The notes beneath the pieces are model-generated. The model saw only the letters and a program-made list of their open reading frames with translations. It was not told where the DNA came from and did no database searches. From contig NZ_LOPY01000052.1 in NCBI RefSeq assembly GCF_001469895.1, positions 248,001 through 312,000 on the forward strand: 64,000 bases of DNA, written 5' to 3'. Position 1 is the stretch's first letter. The number at the start of each line of letters is the position of its first letter. Shown one piece after another: positions 56,985-64,000 of this stretch. Origin of the DNA: Pseudoalteromonas sp. XI10. Its GTDB lineage: Bacteria; Pseudomonadota; Gammaproteobacteria; Enterobacterales; Alteromonadaceae. Made by a program: the position numbers and the translations under genes.

Positions 56985-58035
56985 ATCAAAACTTATTGGT
57001 TCAATTGTCGCGTTATCAGTGATTATTGTGGCGGTACTTTACATGGCGGGCAGTTTTTCTGATAAGCAAGCTGCAGGCATGAAAAATCCATCGGCAAATG
57101 ATTACACTGGTCAGTTAGTGACAGTGACACTGGCAGATATTGCGCGTGATGAAGTTGTACCGGGCACCGTGATTGCAAAACAAAATACGCAAATCTCTTC
57201 TCGTGTAATGGCACAAGTTGAGCGTTTAAATGTACGCGCTGGCGATACTGTAAAACAAGGTGACGTGCTAATTACTTTGCAGCAAGATGACTTTAAGGCA
57301 GGGCTTGCTCAAAGCGAAGCACAAATAAATGCGATTAATGCATCGCTAACTCAAGCTGAGAAACAACTAAAGCGTATTAACGACTTATACAAGCAAGGCT
57401 TGGTATCTGTTAGCGAATACGACGATGCAAAAGCAAGGTTCGATAACTTAACAGCGAACCTAGCGATTGCTAAGCAGCAGCAAACACAAGCGCAAGTTGC
57501 ACTGAGTTTTACGCAAATTAAAGCGCCGATTTCAGGTGTTGTGGTTGAGCGCTTTGCAGAGCCTGGGGATACCGCAACTCCTGGCACGCCATTACTCGCA
57601 CTGTATAACCCACAACAATTGCAATTAGCATTTAATGTCAGAGAGCAGCAAGCAATTAAGCTGAATGTTGGTCAAACTTTAACGGTCAAATTACCTGCTT
57701 TATCAACGTCAATGCCTGCCACAGTGACAGAAATTGTGCCTGTTGCTGATAGTGCTGCGCGTAGTATGGAAATCCGTTTAGAAACAGATGCGCAAACTGG
57801 GTTAATGCCTGGGCTTTATGCGCAATTACAATTACCGCTCGCCACTGAAAAAGGGGTGTTGATTGAATCAAGCTGGGTGCACCAATATGGCCAATTGAGT
57901 ATGGTCTATTTACTTGAAAATAATCAGATAGTGCGCCGCTTCGTTCGCCTTGGCGAAATGGTCGATGGCAAGCAGCACATCGTTTCAGGTTTAAACTCGG
58001 GTGATGTGCTGGCTGTTGATTTTAAAGCTAAATAA
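56974..58035 (+). CDS. RND periplasmic adaptor subunit (membrane fusion protein)
   Basis: About 353 residues. One N-terminal membrane anchor (about 7-23), then the lipoyl-like domain ([30 protein letters not shown]), a coiled-coil hairpin ([33 protein letters not shown]) and the beta-barrel parts ([27 protein letters not shown]). It links the RND permease to an outer-membrane channel. ATG 56974 has AGAGGA upstream and overlaps the permease stop by 11 bases. It ends 8 bases inside the convergent nitroreductase gene. Confidence 0.92.
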   Translation: MQGKSKLIGSIVALSVIIVAVLYMAGSFSDKQAAGMKNPSANDYTGQLVTVTLADIARDEVVPGTVIAKQNTQISSRVMAQVERLNVRAGDTVKQGDVLITLQQDDFKAGLAQSEAQINAINASLTQAEKQLKRINDLYKQGLVSVSEYDDAKARFDNLTANLAIAKQQQTQAQVALSFTQIKAPISGVVVERFAEPGDTATPGTPLLALYNPQQLQLAFNVREQQAIKLNVGQTLTVKLPALSTSMPATVTEIVPVADSAARSMEIRLETDAQTGLMPGLYAQLQLPLATEKGVLIESSWVHQYGQLSMVYLLENNQIVRRFVRLGEMVDGKQHIVSGLNSGDVLAVDFKAK

Positions 58036-58705
58036 AGGTCGCTATTTGGTCTAGCGACTTTTTCACTAAGGCATGCTCAGGGATGGTTGCATCTGTGCCT
58101 GGGTAGCCTGCAATAAGCAGCATGTAAGGGCGCTCATTATCTTTATCTCGGCCACAAATTTCGGTTAAAAAGCTCATTGGTTTTGGTGTATGCGTAAGGG
58201 TAGCAAGGCCAGCTCTGTGTAGTGCTTGAATTAAAAAGCCTGTTGCTAGGCCAACAGATTCATGAACATAGTAATTGGTATTTTTGTCATCGGCAGAAAT
58301 ACCGCCTTTCTTTTGACTAAACACGGCAATTAGCCAAGGTGCATGCTCAAGGTAGGGCTTACTGGCATCGGTGCCAAGTGGTTTTAAGGCATCTAACCAC
58401 TCTTCACCTGCGCGACCTTCATAAAATGAGCGCTCTAGTTTTTCAGCGGCTTCTCGAATTTGTTTTTTCACATCGCTGCTGTGTATTGCTACAAAGTGCC
58501 AAGGTTGATGATTGGCACCGCTCGGTGCAGTGCCAGCCGCTCTAATACAGGTTTCGATTATTTCTTTTGGCACTGGGCGGTCGCTAAAGCTGCGAATACT
58601 GTGGCGACGCTGACTCACGGCTAAAAACTCTTCGGCGCGTTTTAGCATCTCGTCATGAGGGTACTCAATAAAGTCATTGAGTGGCTGGTTTTTGTGTTCT
58701 TGCAT
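58028..58705 (-). CDS. Nitroreductase-family flavoprotein related to iodotyrosine deiodinase
   Basis: 225 residues, FMN-binding nitroreductase fold: [30 protein letters not shown] and the end [12 protein letters not shown]...SLDQIATF. These match the iodotyrosine deiodinase (IYD) branch better than NfsB or BluB. The IYD active-site lid residues (human Glu157, Tyr161, Lys182, which bind the zwitterion of the tyrosine) are reproduced with exact spacing as E91, Y95 and K116. It is therefore likely a reductive dehalogenase of halotyrosines. The gene stands alone, convergent with the RND adaptor. Confidence 0.85.
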   Translation of the reverse strand: MQEHKNQPLNDFIEYPHDEMLKRAEEFLAVSQRRHSIRSFSDRPVPKEIIETCIRAAGTAPSGANHQPWHFVAIHSSDVKKQIREAAEKLERSFYEGRAGEEWLDALKPLGTDASKPYLEHAPWLIAVFSQKKGGISADDKNTNYYVHESVGLATGFLIQALHRAGLATLTHTPKPMSFLTEICGRDKDNERPYMLLIAGYPGTDATIPEHALVKKSLDQIATFI

Positions 58706-58734
58706 GGCTTTTCGCTTCTTGTGTGTTGATGATT

Positions 58735-59109
58735 TTAATTATGAATATGCTGGTTTCGGCGGTACTCTTTTAATTCATTGCTCAACCAATCTTTTGCATT
58801 GAGTAACGACCCATTGCTGAGTCTTACTTTATAGGGCTTACCGCTCCATGAGCTTTTACTCGCCAGATTCTCGATAAACTTTTCGGCAGTTTTTGCATAG
58901 CGGGTTGCTTTTCGATACTTCATTGCAAGGTGTTCGGCAGCACCTTGGCTTGAGTGCTCGGTGCCGTTGCGAATAAATACCGCATCGCTTTTAGCTACAA
59001 AATCAATGAGGTGATTTATCTCTTGTTCTGGGGTGGCTGCATCACTGAATTGGCTAATGCTCAATAATATTAACGCGATAAACCAATATCCTCTCATACA
59101 TAATCTCAT
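58735..59109 (-). CDS. DUF5329 family protein (YfeK-like), exported
   Basis: 124 residues with a signal peptide ([20 protein letters not shown] after a short lead). The body, [37 protein letters not shown] and [12 protein letters not shown], is like E. coli YfeK. The ATG 59109 overlaps the stop of the endonuclease-like gene (ATGA), which supports that start. A periplasmic protein of unknown role, coupled to its upstream neighbour. Confidence 0.82.
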   Translation of the reverse strand: MRLCMRGYWFIALILLSISQFSDAATPEQEINHLIDFVAKSDAVFIRNGTEHSSQGAAEHLAMKYRKATRYAKTAEKFIENLASKSSWSGKPYKVRLSNGSLLNAKDWLSNELKEYRRNQHIHN

Positions 59110-59960
59110 AGCGTTTGATGCTCTATCGTCAGGGTTGCAATAATTGGGTTATGATCTGAGCTTGCAAGCTCAGGCACAACGGTAGTTTCTATTTTGACAC
59201 CACGCACCCATACTTGGTCAAGTGCTAATCCAAATGCTTTGGTGCGTTTATCATCTAAATAGATAGCTTCGTGCAAACCTAGATGGGTTAATGTTTGCTG
59301 TAATAAGGCTTGGCGCTCATCACTCCAGGTATTGAGATCACCGGCAAATACAATAGGGCCTTTATGCGTTCGCATAATAGCGGCGGCATCGTCTAGCTGT
59401 TGTTTAAAGTCACTTACACCAATCGTAAAGTTAATGGCATGCAGGTTAATACTGAGTAATAACTGTTGATCTGGCAGCGCATACTCCACAATATTGGTGG
59501 CTTTTGGGCTACGTAGCCAAGGCTCTTTATGGGTGAGTGTGCAATGCACAGTAGCTGGCCAGCGGCTGAGTGTCATAACCCCTGATTGCACGCTGCCGCT
59601 CTTATACCCTTTAGCAAAGCGCCAGTACGGTTTTAGCTTTGTAAGCGAAGGTTCTTCGATAGCTTCTTGTAGTAACACAATATCAGCATCGGCATTTAGC
59701 TTTTGCAAATCTGTGAGTAAGCCATCTATTTGTGCTTTGTAGATATTCCAACTCAATAACTTGAACTGATAGGGCAAAATATAATGTTCAGCATAAGTTT
59801 GCATGCGGCTTTGCGCTAATTGCTGTTGGCAATTAGCAAGGTTCACAGCGGTTTTGGTTATACCTTGTTGCTCATCAGAGCTAGGATCGCTTGAAAAGCT
59901 ATACCAAGACAGCACACTCAAACACACAAGTAATAAAAATATACGCAAATATGCCGTCAT
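59106..59960 (-). CDS. Endonuclease/exonuclease/phosphatase family protein
   Basis: 284 residues. An N-terminal hydrophobic segment (about 5-22) anchors or exports the protein, and the rest has the EEP fold: LLSWNIYKAQ, DIVLLQEA (metal-binding Glu), FAGDLNTW and SSDHNPIIATL (catalytic Asp-His). Family members cut phosphodiesters in nucleic acids, inositol phosphates or sphingomyelin; the periplasmic location argues for scavenging of external substrates. AAAGGTC stands before the ATG. It is translationally coupled to the DUF5329 gene. Confidence 0.87.
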   Translation of the reverse strand: MTAYLRIFLLLVCLSVLSWYSFSSDPSSDEQQGITKTAVNLANCQQQLAQSRMQTYAEHYILPYQFKLLSWNIYKAQIDGLLTDLQKLNADADIVLLQEAIEEPSLTKLKPYWRFAKGYKSGSVQSGVMTLSRWPATVHCTLTHKEPWLRSPKATNIVEYALPDQQLLLSINLHAINFTIGVSDFKQQLDDAAAIMRTHKGPIVFAGDLNTWSDERQALLQQTLTHLGLHEAIYLDDKRTKAFGLALDQVWVRGVKIETTVVPELASSDHNPIIATLTIEHQTL

Positions 59961-60029
59961 AATGACCTTTAATTACTTTTCTCAAGAGTTAGTCGTCGAT
60001 AGCCCCAGTTTAGTTCAAAGGCTAAATGT

Positions 60030-60059
60030 TAGAAACTGTAGTATTTCCTACAATTTCTA
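60030..60059. repeat. Inverted repeat between the endonuclease-like and Bor-like genes
   Basis: TAGAAACTGTAG and CTACAATTTCTA are complementary with one mismatch around a six-base loop, in the divergent intergenic region. A second palindrome, TGAGTACTCA, is at 60079-60088. Either could be a regulator site; I do not recognise the protein. Confidence 0.4.
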
Positions 60060-60135
60060 TACGCTTTCTTACCCAAAATGAGTACTCATATTCTTATACT
60101 TACTGAGCTTAACAACTCAGACAAAGGAACTACTC

Positions 60136-60450
60136 ATGAAACAAATGGCCTGTATGCTGCTTGCCTTATCGGTGACAGCGTGTTCATCAGTCACCATAGT
60201 GCCAGAAAAAACAACCAATAAATTAGCCACTAAAGCTGATTACCAAGATAGCCGCCCATTCTTTTTGTGGGGCCTTGTTGGTGAAGAGCGCGTTGATGTA
60301 AAGGCTATTTGCCAAGATAAAAAAGTTGCCCAAATGCAATCGCAACAAACATTCGCTGATGGCGCATTAGGACTCGTTACACTCGGAATTTATGCTCCTC
60401 ACACAGTAAAAGTATGGTGTGAGCAACAAGCAAAGGAGCAACAACTATGA
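60136..60450 (+). CDS. Bor-family lipoprotein (first of pair)
   Basis: 104 residues with a lipoprotein signal (LLALSVTACSS). The body, FFLWGLVGEERVDVKAICQDKKVAQMQSQQTFADGALGLVTLGIYAPHTVKVWC, matches the Bor/Iss pattern of phage lambda and plasmid-borne serum-resistance lipoproteins. Chromosomal copies in environmental bacteria are common and of unknown role. AAGGA precedes the ATG. The stop overlaps the next gene's start (ATGA). Confidence 0.85.
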   Translation: MKQMACMLLALSVTACSSVTIVPEKTTNKLATKADYQDSRPFFLWGLVGEERVDVKAICQDKKVAQMQSQQTFADGALGLVTLGIYAPHTVKVWCEQQAKEQQL

Positions 60451-60770
60451 AAAGCCTACTAGTAACAACTGTGTTAGTGGCAACCTTAAGTGGTTGCACA
60501 AATATCTACTTTGATAATGGCAGTGCTGCACAAGCCAATAAAGCGCCTGCAACAGAGCAATGGCATCATAACTTTGCCGCAGCGCTTTACGAAGGTTCAA
60601 AGCCTGTCGACTTATCTGAGGAGTGTCCTGATTCCGAATGGCAAACCGTTCACACTTATAAGTCGTTCACCAATGGCTTAGCTGAAGTTGCAGTAAACCA
60701 AGTTGGGCCTGTTTGGTACCCGAAAACAGTTGAAATAAGCTGCGCTCAAGTATCTTATAAACCAGACTAG
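60447..60770 (+). CDS. Bor-like lipoprotein (second of pair)
   Basis: 107 residues with lipobox TLSGC. The body (WHHNFAAALYEGSKPVDLSEECP, TYKSFTNGLAEVAVNQVGPVWYPKTVEISC) resembles the first Bor protein in its layout: a WG/WH start, a central Cys, a 'F-x-N/D-G' motif and a final Cys before the end. It is translationally coupled to that gene and is probably an old duplicate. It ends next to the convergent ABC permease gene. Confidence 0.75.
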   Translation: MKSLLVTTVLVATLSGCTNIYFDNGSAAQANKAPATEQWHHNFAAALYEGSKPVDLSEECPDSEWQTVHTYKSFTNGLAEVAVNQVGPVWYPKTVEISCAQVSYKPD

Positions 60771-62009
60771 TTATTCATAACGCAGCGCATCAATTGGGTT
60801 TAAGCGTGCCGCTTTAATAGCGGGCGCTAAGCCAAACACAATACCAATCAATGAAGTAAAGCCAAATGACAGCATAATCGCCCAACCCGGTATGTAGGCA
60901 TCTGGCATGCTCGGCACTGATAACGAAATCAGTGCCGCAGCACCATAACCAATCGCTAAACCAATTAAACCACCAAACAGTGATAGCACCACAGCTTCAA
61001 CTAAAAATTGCAGCATAATAAAGCCAGGTGTTGCCCCTAATGCTTTCAAGGTGCCGATCACACGCGTACGTTCTGTTACCGAAACCAGCATGATATTCAT
61101 CACTCCGATACCACCAACTACCAGGCTGATACCCACTATCCCCGCGGTAATTGCGGTAGCACTACCAGTAAACTTATCGATATTAGCACGGGCTTTTTCG
61201 GCGGTTTCAAATTCAAAGTCGTCATCTTCACCGTCTTTCAGTTTATGTAATTGACGTAAGATACGGCGAATTTTAGCCAGTACTTGCGCTTCGTTAGCAT
61301 CGTCTTTCAAACGAAACATCATTTGTACATTGGTATCAACACTGCCGCCTTCTAGCGCACTCATGGTACTTATTGGAATATTAATGTAATCGTCTTGGTC
61401 AAAACCTAATAAACTACCTTGTTTTTCAGCAACACCAATAATGCGAAACCACTCACCACCGAGTTTAATATATTCGCCTACAGGGTTTTCAGGCAGATTA
61501 AGCTTTTCGATAATTGAAGGACCAATAAACGCCACTCGACGGCGTTTTTCATCATCTTCTGCGCGAATAAACCGTCCGAGTTCTGGGTAGGTGCGATAAG
61601 CTTTTTGGTAGTCTTGCTCGGTGCCCATTACCCGTGAAGCATGACTTTTATTGCCATACTCTGCTGCACCAGAAAAGCGCCAAGTAAACATTAGCGCAGT
61701 AAAGGTTTCGGCTTCTTTTACGCGTGCTTTTAGAGTTAAAAAGTCGCTGTAGGTTAACTTTGCCTGTTGACCTACCATTTCTTTTTCTACGCTAGTGTAA
61801 GGTTTTATATTGGTGACATCGGGAGACATATCAGCAAGCTGATCATTAATTTGCTTGGTAAACCCTTGCATCACTGCCACCACGGTCACAACCGCTGCAA
61901 CACCAATAATAATGCCTAAGCAGGTAAGGGCACTGCGCATCGCATTGGCTTTAATTGCCATCAGTGCGGCTTTTGTACCTTCCATTACAGCGATAGCAGA
62001 TTTAAACAT
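60771..62009 (-). CDS. ABC transporter permease, MacB-type
   Basis: 412 residues: an N-terminal cytoplasmic helix with TM1 ([26 protein letters not shown]), a large periplasmic domain (about 50-280) and three C-terminal helices (FtsX-like; [21 protein letters not shown] and ...[21 protein letters not shown]). This is the membrane part of a mechanotransmission-type transporter such as MacB. ATG 62009 is preferred over 62060 because AAGGA lies before it; it overlaps the ATPase stop by 8 bases. In E. coli MacB the ATPase is fused to it; here it is separate. Confidence 0.92.
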   Translation of the reverse strand: MFKSAIAVMEGTKAALMAIKANAMRSALTCLGIIIGVAAVVTVVAVMQGFTKQINDQLADMSPDVTNIKPYTSVEKEMVGQQAKLTYSDFLTLKARVKEAETFTALMFTWRFSGAAEYGNKSHASRVMGTEQDYQKAYRTYPELGRFIRAEDDEKRRRVAFIGPSIIEKLNLPENPVGEYIKLGGEWFRIIGVAEKQGSLLGFDQDDYINIPISTMSALEGGSVDTNVQMMFRLKDDANEAQVLAKIRRILRQLHKLKDGEDDDFEFETAEKARANIDKFTGSATAITAGIVGISLVVGGIGVMNIMLVSVTERTRVIGTLKALGATPGFIMLQFLVEAVVLSLFGGLIGLAIGYGAAALISLSVPSMPDAYIPGWAIMLSFGFTSLIGIVFGLAPAIKAARLNPIDALRYE

Positions 62010-62709
62010 GTTGTCTTGTTCCTTCGCCTTTACGGGTATCACTAACAACCTTGCCATCAACTAAGCGAATAACACGTTGGCAGTGATCAGCAATATCTTG
62101 TTCATGAGTAACCAAAATGATGGTGTGCCCTTCGTTATGAAGCTCATCAAACAGCGCCATGATTTCAGTGGTGGTTTTACTATCTAAGTTACCGGTAGGC
62201 TCATCACCAAGTAGAATGTGGGGCTTAGTAACCAGTGCGCGAGCTATAGCGACACGTTGACGTTGGCCACCAGAAAGCTGGCTTGAAAGGTGGTTTACCT
62301 TATCGCCAAGACCAACCCGTTGTAATGATTCGAGCGCTTGTTGCTTTCGCTCTTTGGCAGAAATAAATCGATACACTAAGGGCTGCATGACATTTTCAAG
62401 GGCGGATGCTCGTGGTAATAAATTGAAACTTTGAAAAATAAAGCCAACACTTTCATTACGCTGATGAGCAAGCTCCGTTTCGGTCATGCGCTTTACTAGC
62501 TTATCTTTTAAATAATAGTCACCACTGGTGGGAGTATCTAAGCAGCCAAGCAAGTTCATCAGGGTTGATTTACCTGAACCGGAAGGACCAATAATGGCAA
62601 CATACTCATTTTGCGCAATTTCAATATTAATATCATCAAGGGCTTTGAAAACTTGTTCGCCCATTTTGTATTGTTTATTGATATTGCTGAGTTTGATCAC
62701 CGCAGACAT
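62002..62709 (-). CDS. ABC transporter ATP-binding protein, MacB/LolD-type
   Basis: 235 residues: Walker [11 protein letters not shown] loop ([20 protein letters not shown]), signature [15 protein letters not shown], Walker [14 protein letters not shown] and the His switch in ILVTHEQD. These features and the length are those of LolD/MacB ATPases. It is the middle gene of the adaptor-ATPase-permease operon; its start overlaps the adaptor's end by one base. Confidence 0.93.
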   Translation of the reverse strand: MSAVIKLSNINKQYKMGEQVFKALDDINIEIAQNEYVAIIGPSGSGKSTLMNLLGCLDTPTSGDYYLKDKLVKRMTETELAHQRNESVGFIFQSFNLLPRASALENVMQPLVYRFISAKERKQQALESLQRVGLGDKVNHLSSQLSGGQRQRVAIARALVTKPHILLGDEPTGNLDSKTTTEIMALFDELHNEGHTIILVTHEQDIADHCQRVIRLVDGKVVSDTRKGEGTRQHV

Positions 62710-63875
62710 TAGTTAGCACCTTTTTCAGGGCTGTTTTTAACGGCTACTGTATCACCCTCTTTTAGTGAGCTAAGTGGTCTAGCTGGGCCGATAACAATAC
62801 GATCTCCTTTTGCAACACCGCTGGTTAATGCTTGTTCGATATCTGAAGAAATACCTACCGTAACAGCTGTTTTAGTTACTGTGTTATCTGCGTTAAGCTT
62901 CCAGACAAAGTAGCTATCATCCTCTTTTTGAATAGCTTCAATAGGCAGTTTTAAGCCGTTTTCGGCAATGCTTGTGGCGATTTCTGCGCGGCAGCTCATT
63001 CCGGCATAAAGCTGGCGGTCAGTGGCATCAAGCAGTACTTTGACTTTAAATGATAAGCCCTGAGAACCGGCTTGATTTTTTGCTGATGTGCCAATGTTTA
63101 TTACTTTGCCAGTGAAAGGTTGATTTGGGTAAGCGGCGGCATAGATATCTGCATGTTGGTCTAATTTGATACCGGCAATATCGGTTTCATCCACTCGAAG
63201 CTCGGCTAATATTGCGCTTGGATCAGCTACTAGCATCAAGTCTGAGCCAATAATGTTAGTTGTTCCCGCAATAACAGTTTCACCTTCTTTAATATTGACC
63301 GAAGCAAGTAGGCCACTCATTGGAGCGCGAAACACGCTTTTATTTAAACGGTCTTCAGCAATCAATAACGATGCTTGGGCTTGGTTGTAAGCTTCACGCT
63401 TTGCTTCAATATCTATTTTCGCTAAATCGCGGGCATTTTGTAGGTTTTCATACACTTCTTGGCCAGCAAGGCCAACTTCATAAAGCTCTTTTTGGCGGCT
63501 TAGTTGACGCTCGATATTTTTTAATCGGGTTTCGCTATGCTTAATATCGATTTCGGTCGCGCGAAGCACGGCCTTGTTGCGTGCAACTTCAGATTCAAAC
63601 GCGGTCGTATCTAGGCGCATAAGAATATCGCCCTCAGTGACACTTTCACCTTCCTCTACAAACACTTTTGCTACACGGCCAGTCACTTCTGAGCGCAGCT
63701 GCACTTGGGTATTAAAGACTAGGTTGCCAGAGGCTAAAATTGAATCGGCAATATTGCCTTGTTCAACTTCAGCAATATGCATTTCTGGTGCATCTTTATT
63801 GCCTGTGACTTGTTTTGAAATCAGTAAAGCGACAAATGCCGTAACAGCGAGGCCAATAATAATGGCTTTTTTCAT
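62709..63875 (-). CDS. Periplasmic adaptor of a MacA-like ABC efflux system
   Basis: 388 residues. N-terminal anchor (about 5-22), lipoyl domain ([31 protein letters not shown]), coiled-coil hairpin ([36 protein letters not shown]) and beta-barrel domains. MacA-type adaptors join MacB-type transporters to TolC and export macrolides, peptides or toxins; TolC is not in the window. AAGGAAG precedes the ATG. First gene of the operon. Confidence 0.92.
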   Translation of the reverse strand: MKKAIIIGLAVTAFVALLISKQVTGNKDAPEMHIAEVEQGNIADSILASGNLVFNTQVQLRSEVTGRVAKVFVEEGESVTEGDILMRLDTTAFESEVARNKAVLRATEIDIKHSETRLKNIERQLSRQKELYEVGLAGQEVYENLQNARDLAKIDIEAKREAYNQAQASLLIAEDRLNKSVFRAPMSGLLASVNIKEGETVIAGTTNIIGSDLMLVADPSAILAELRVDETDIAGIKLDQHADIYAAAYPNQPFTGKVINIGTSAKNQAGSQGLSFKVKVLLDATDRQLYAGMSCRAEIATSIAENGLKLPIEAIQKEDDSYFVWKLNADNTVTKTAVTVGISSDIEQALTSGVAKGDRIVIGPARPLSSLKEGDTVAVKNSPEKGAN

Positions 63876-63895
63876 GTTACTTCCTTGGTAGTTAA

Positions 63896-63914
63896 GAGCG
63901 GCATATTGCCGCTC
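63896..63914 (-). terminator. Hairpin between the partial gene and the MacA-like gene
   Basis: GAGCGGCA pairs with TGCCGCTC around a three-base loop. The following bases on the minus strand (TTAACTACC) have few T, so it may be a partial terminator or attenuator. Confidence 0.5.
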
Positions 63915-63923
63915 AAAGCAGAA

Positions 63924-64000
63924 TTAAACGAGAGCGATTACAGTCCAAATACCGTAAATAACAATACTTGGTAGAGCTGCAAACAGTAGCGCTTTATTGA
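63924..64000 (-). CDS. C-terminal end of a membrane protein (partial)
   Basis: The last 25 codons of a gene that runs off the right edge, reading NKALLFAALPSIVIYGIWTV then IALV and stop. The residues form one hydrophobic helix, so it is the end of an inner-membrane protein. There is too little to name a family. It lies upstream of the adaptor gene on the same strand, with a hairpin between. Confidence 0.6.
   Translation of the reverse strand, partial: NKALLFAALPSIVIYGIWTVIALV

Overview
This window looks like an ordinary chromosomal segment of a marine gammaproteobacterium of the order Alteromonadales, most probably Pseudoalteromonas or a close relative. The evidence is the gene content (a SpeA-type arginine decarboxylase beside SpeE, a CheR-CheD-CheB block, a TonB receptor with a surface pullulanase, GH97, a GlyGly-CTERM-like protease tail) and the moderate AT richness. 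I see no insertion sequence, prophage, CRISPR array, rRNA or tRNA. No gene-free stretch exceeds 300 bases; the longest is 12685-12964, which holds a terminator and otherwise nothing I can name.

Layout. 1-3046: end of a chemoreceptor with a CheR/CheB docking tail, then cheR, cheD and cheB. 3033-5646: polysaccharide deacetylase, MATE exporter and a small membrane protein. 5661-24291: nfuA, comF/gntX, bioH, tex, greB, ompR and envZ. From general knowledge of E. coli these form one neighbourhood there too; here an M14 peptidase, a miniature flagellar-rod-like protein with an HExxH protein, a small outer-membrane barrel, a 1676-residue subtilase, a CBS protein and a small secreted protein sit between them. 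24399-30850: membrane protein, GH97 alpha-glucosidase, and a row of cupredoxin-like protein, outer-membrane barrel and chemoreceptor. 30906-38983: divergent speE and speA, two tandem acyltransferases, a YbdG-type channel, a chromate-type transporter and a solute-binding protein. 39064-42810: OmpA-like lipoprotein, ABC exporter, DUF3224 protein, a 59-residue DUF4177-like protein and a LysE exporter.

42998-50231 is an alpha-glucan operon: a TonB receptor followed by a lipoprotein pullulanase with three C-terminal repeats. The receptor and the distant GH97 gene share an identical 14-bp near-palindrome at about the same distance upstream, which suggests one regulator for uptake, debranching and periplasmic hydrolysis. 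50328-52660: PH-domain protein and a Tat-exported PhoD phosphatase.

The most unusual region is 52723-58035. A divergent pair of units, rhodanese plus DUF2892 protein (together equivalent to a split YgaP) and ArsR regulator plus RND pump, shares a 128-base intergenic region with two abutting 16-bp inverted repeats lying on the -35 boxes of both predicted promoters. The ArsR protein has two cysteines spaced as in the persulfide sensors SqrR/BigR. This reads as a reactive-sulfur-responsive module that has acquired an RND efflux pump. Next to it is a nitroreductase carrying the Glu/Tyr/Lys triad of iodotyrosine deiodinase. 58735-64000 holds a DUF5329 protein, an endonuclease/phosphatase-family protein, two tandem Bor-like lipoproteins, a MacAB-like transporter in three genes, and the start-less end of a membrane protein.
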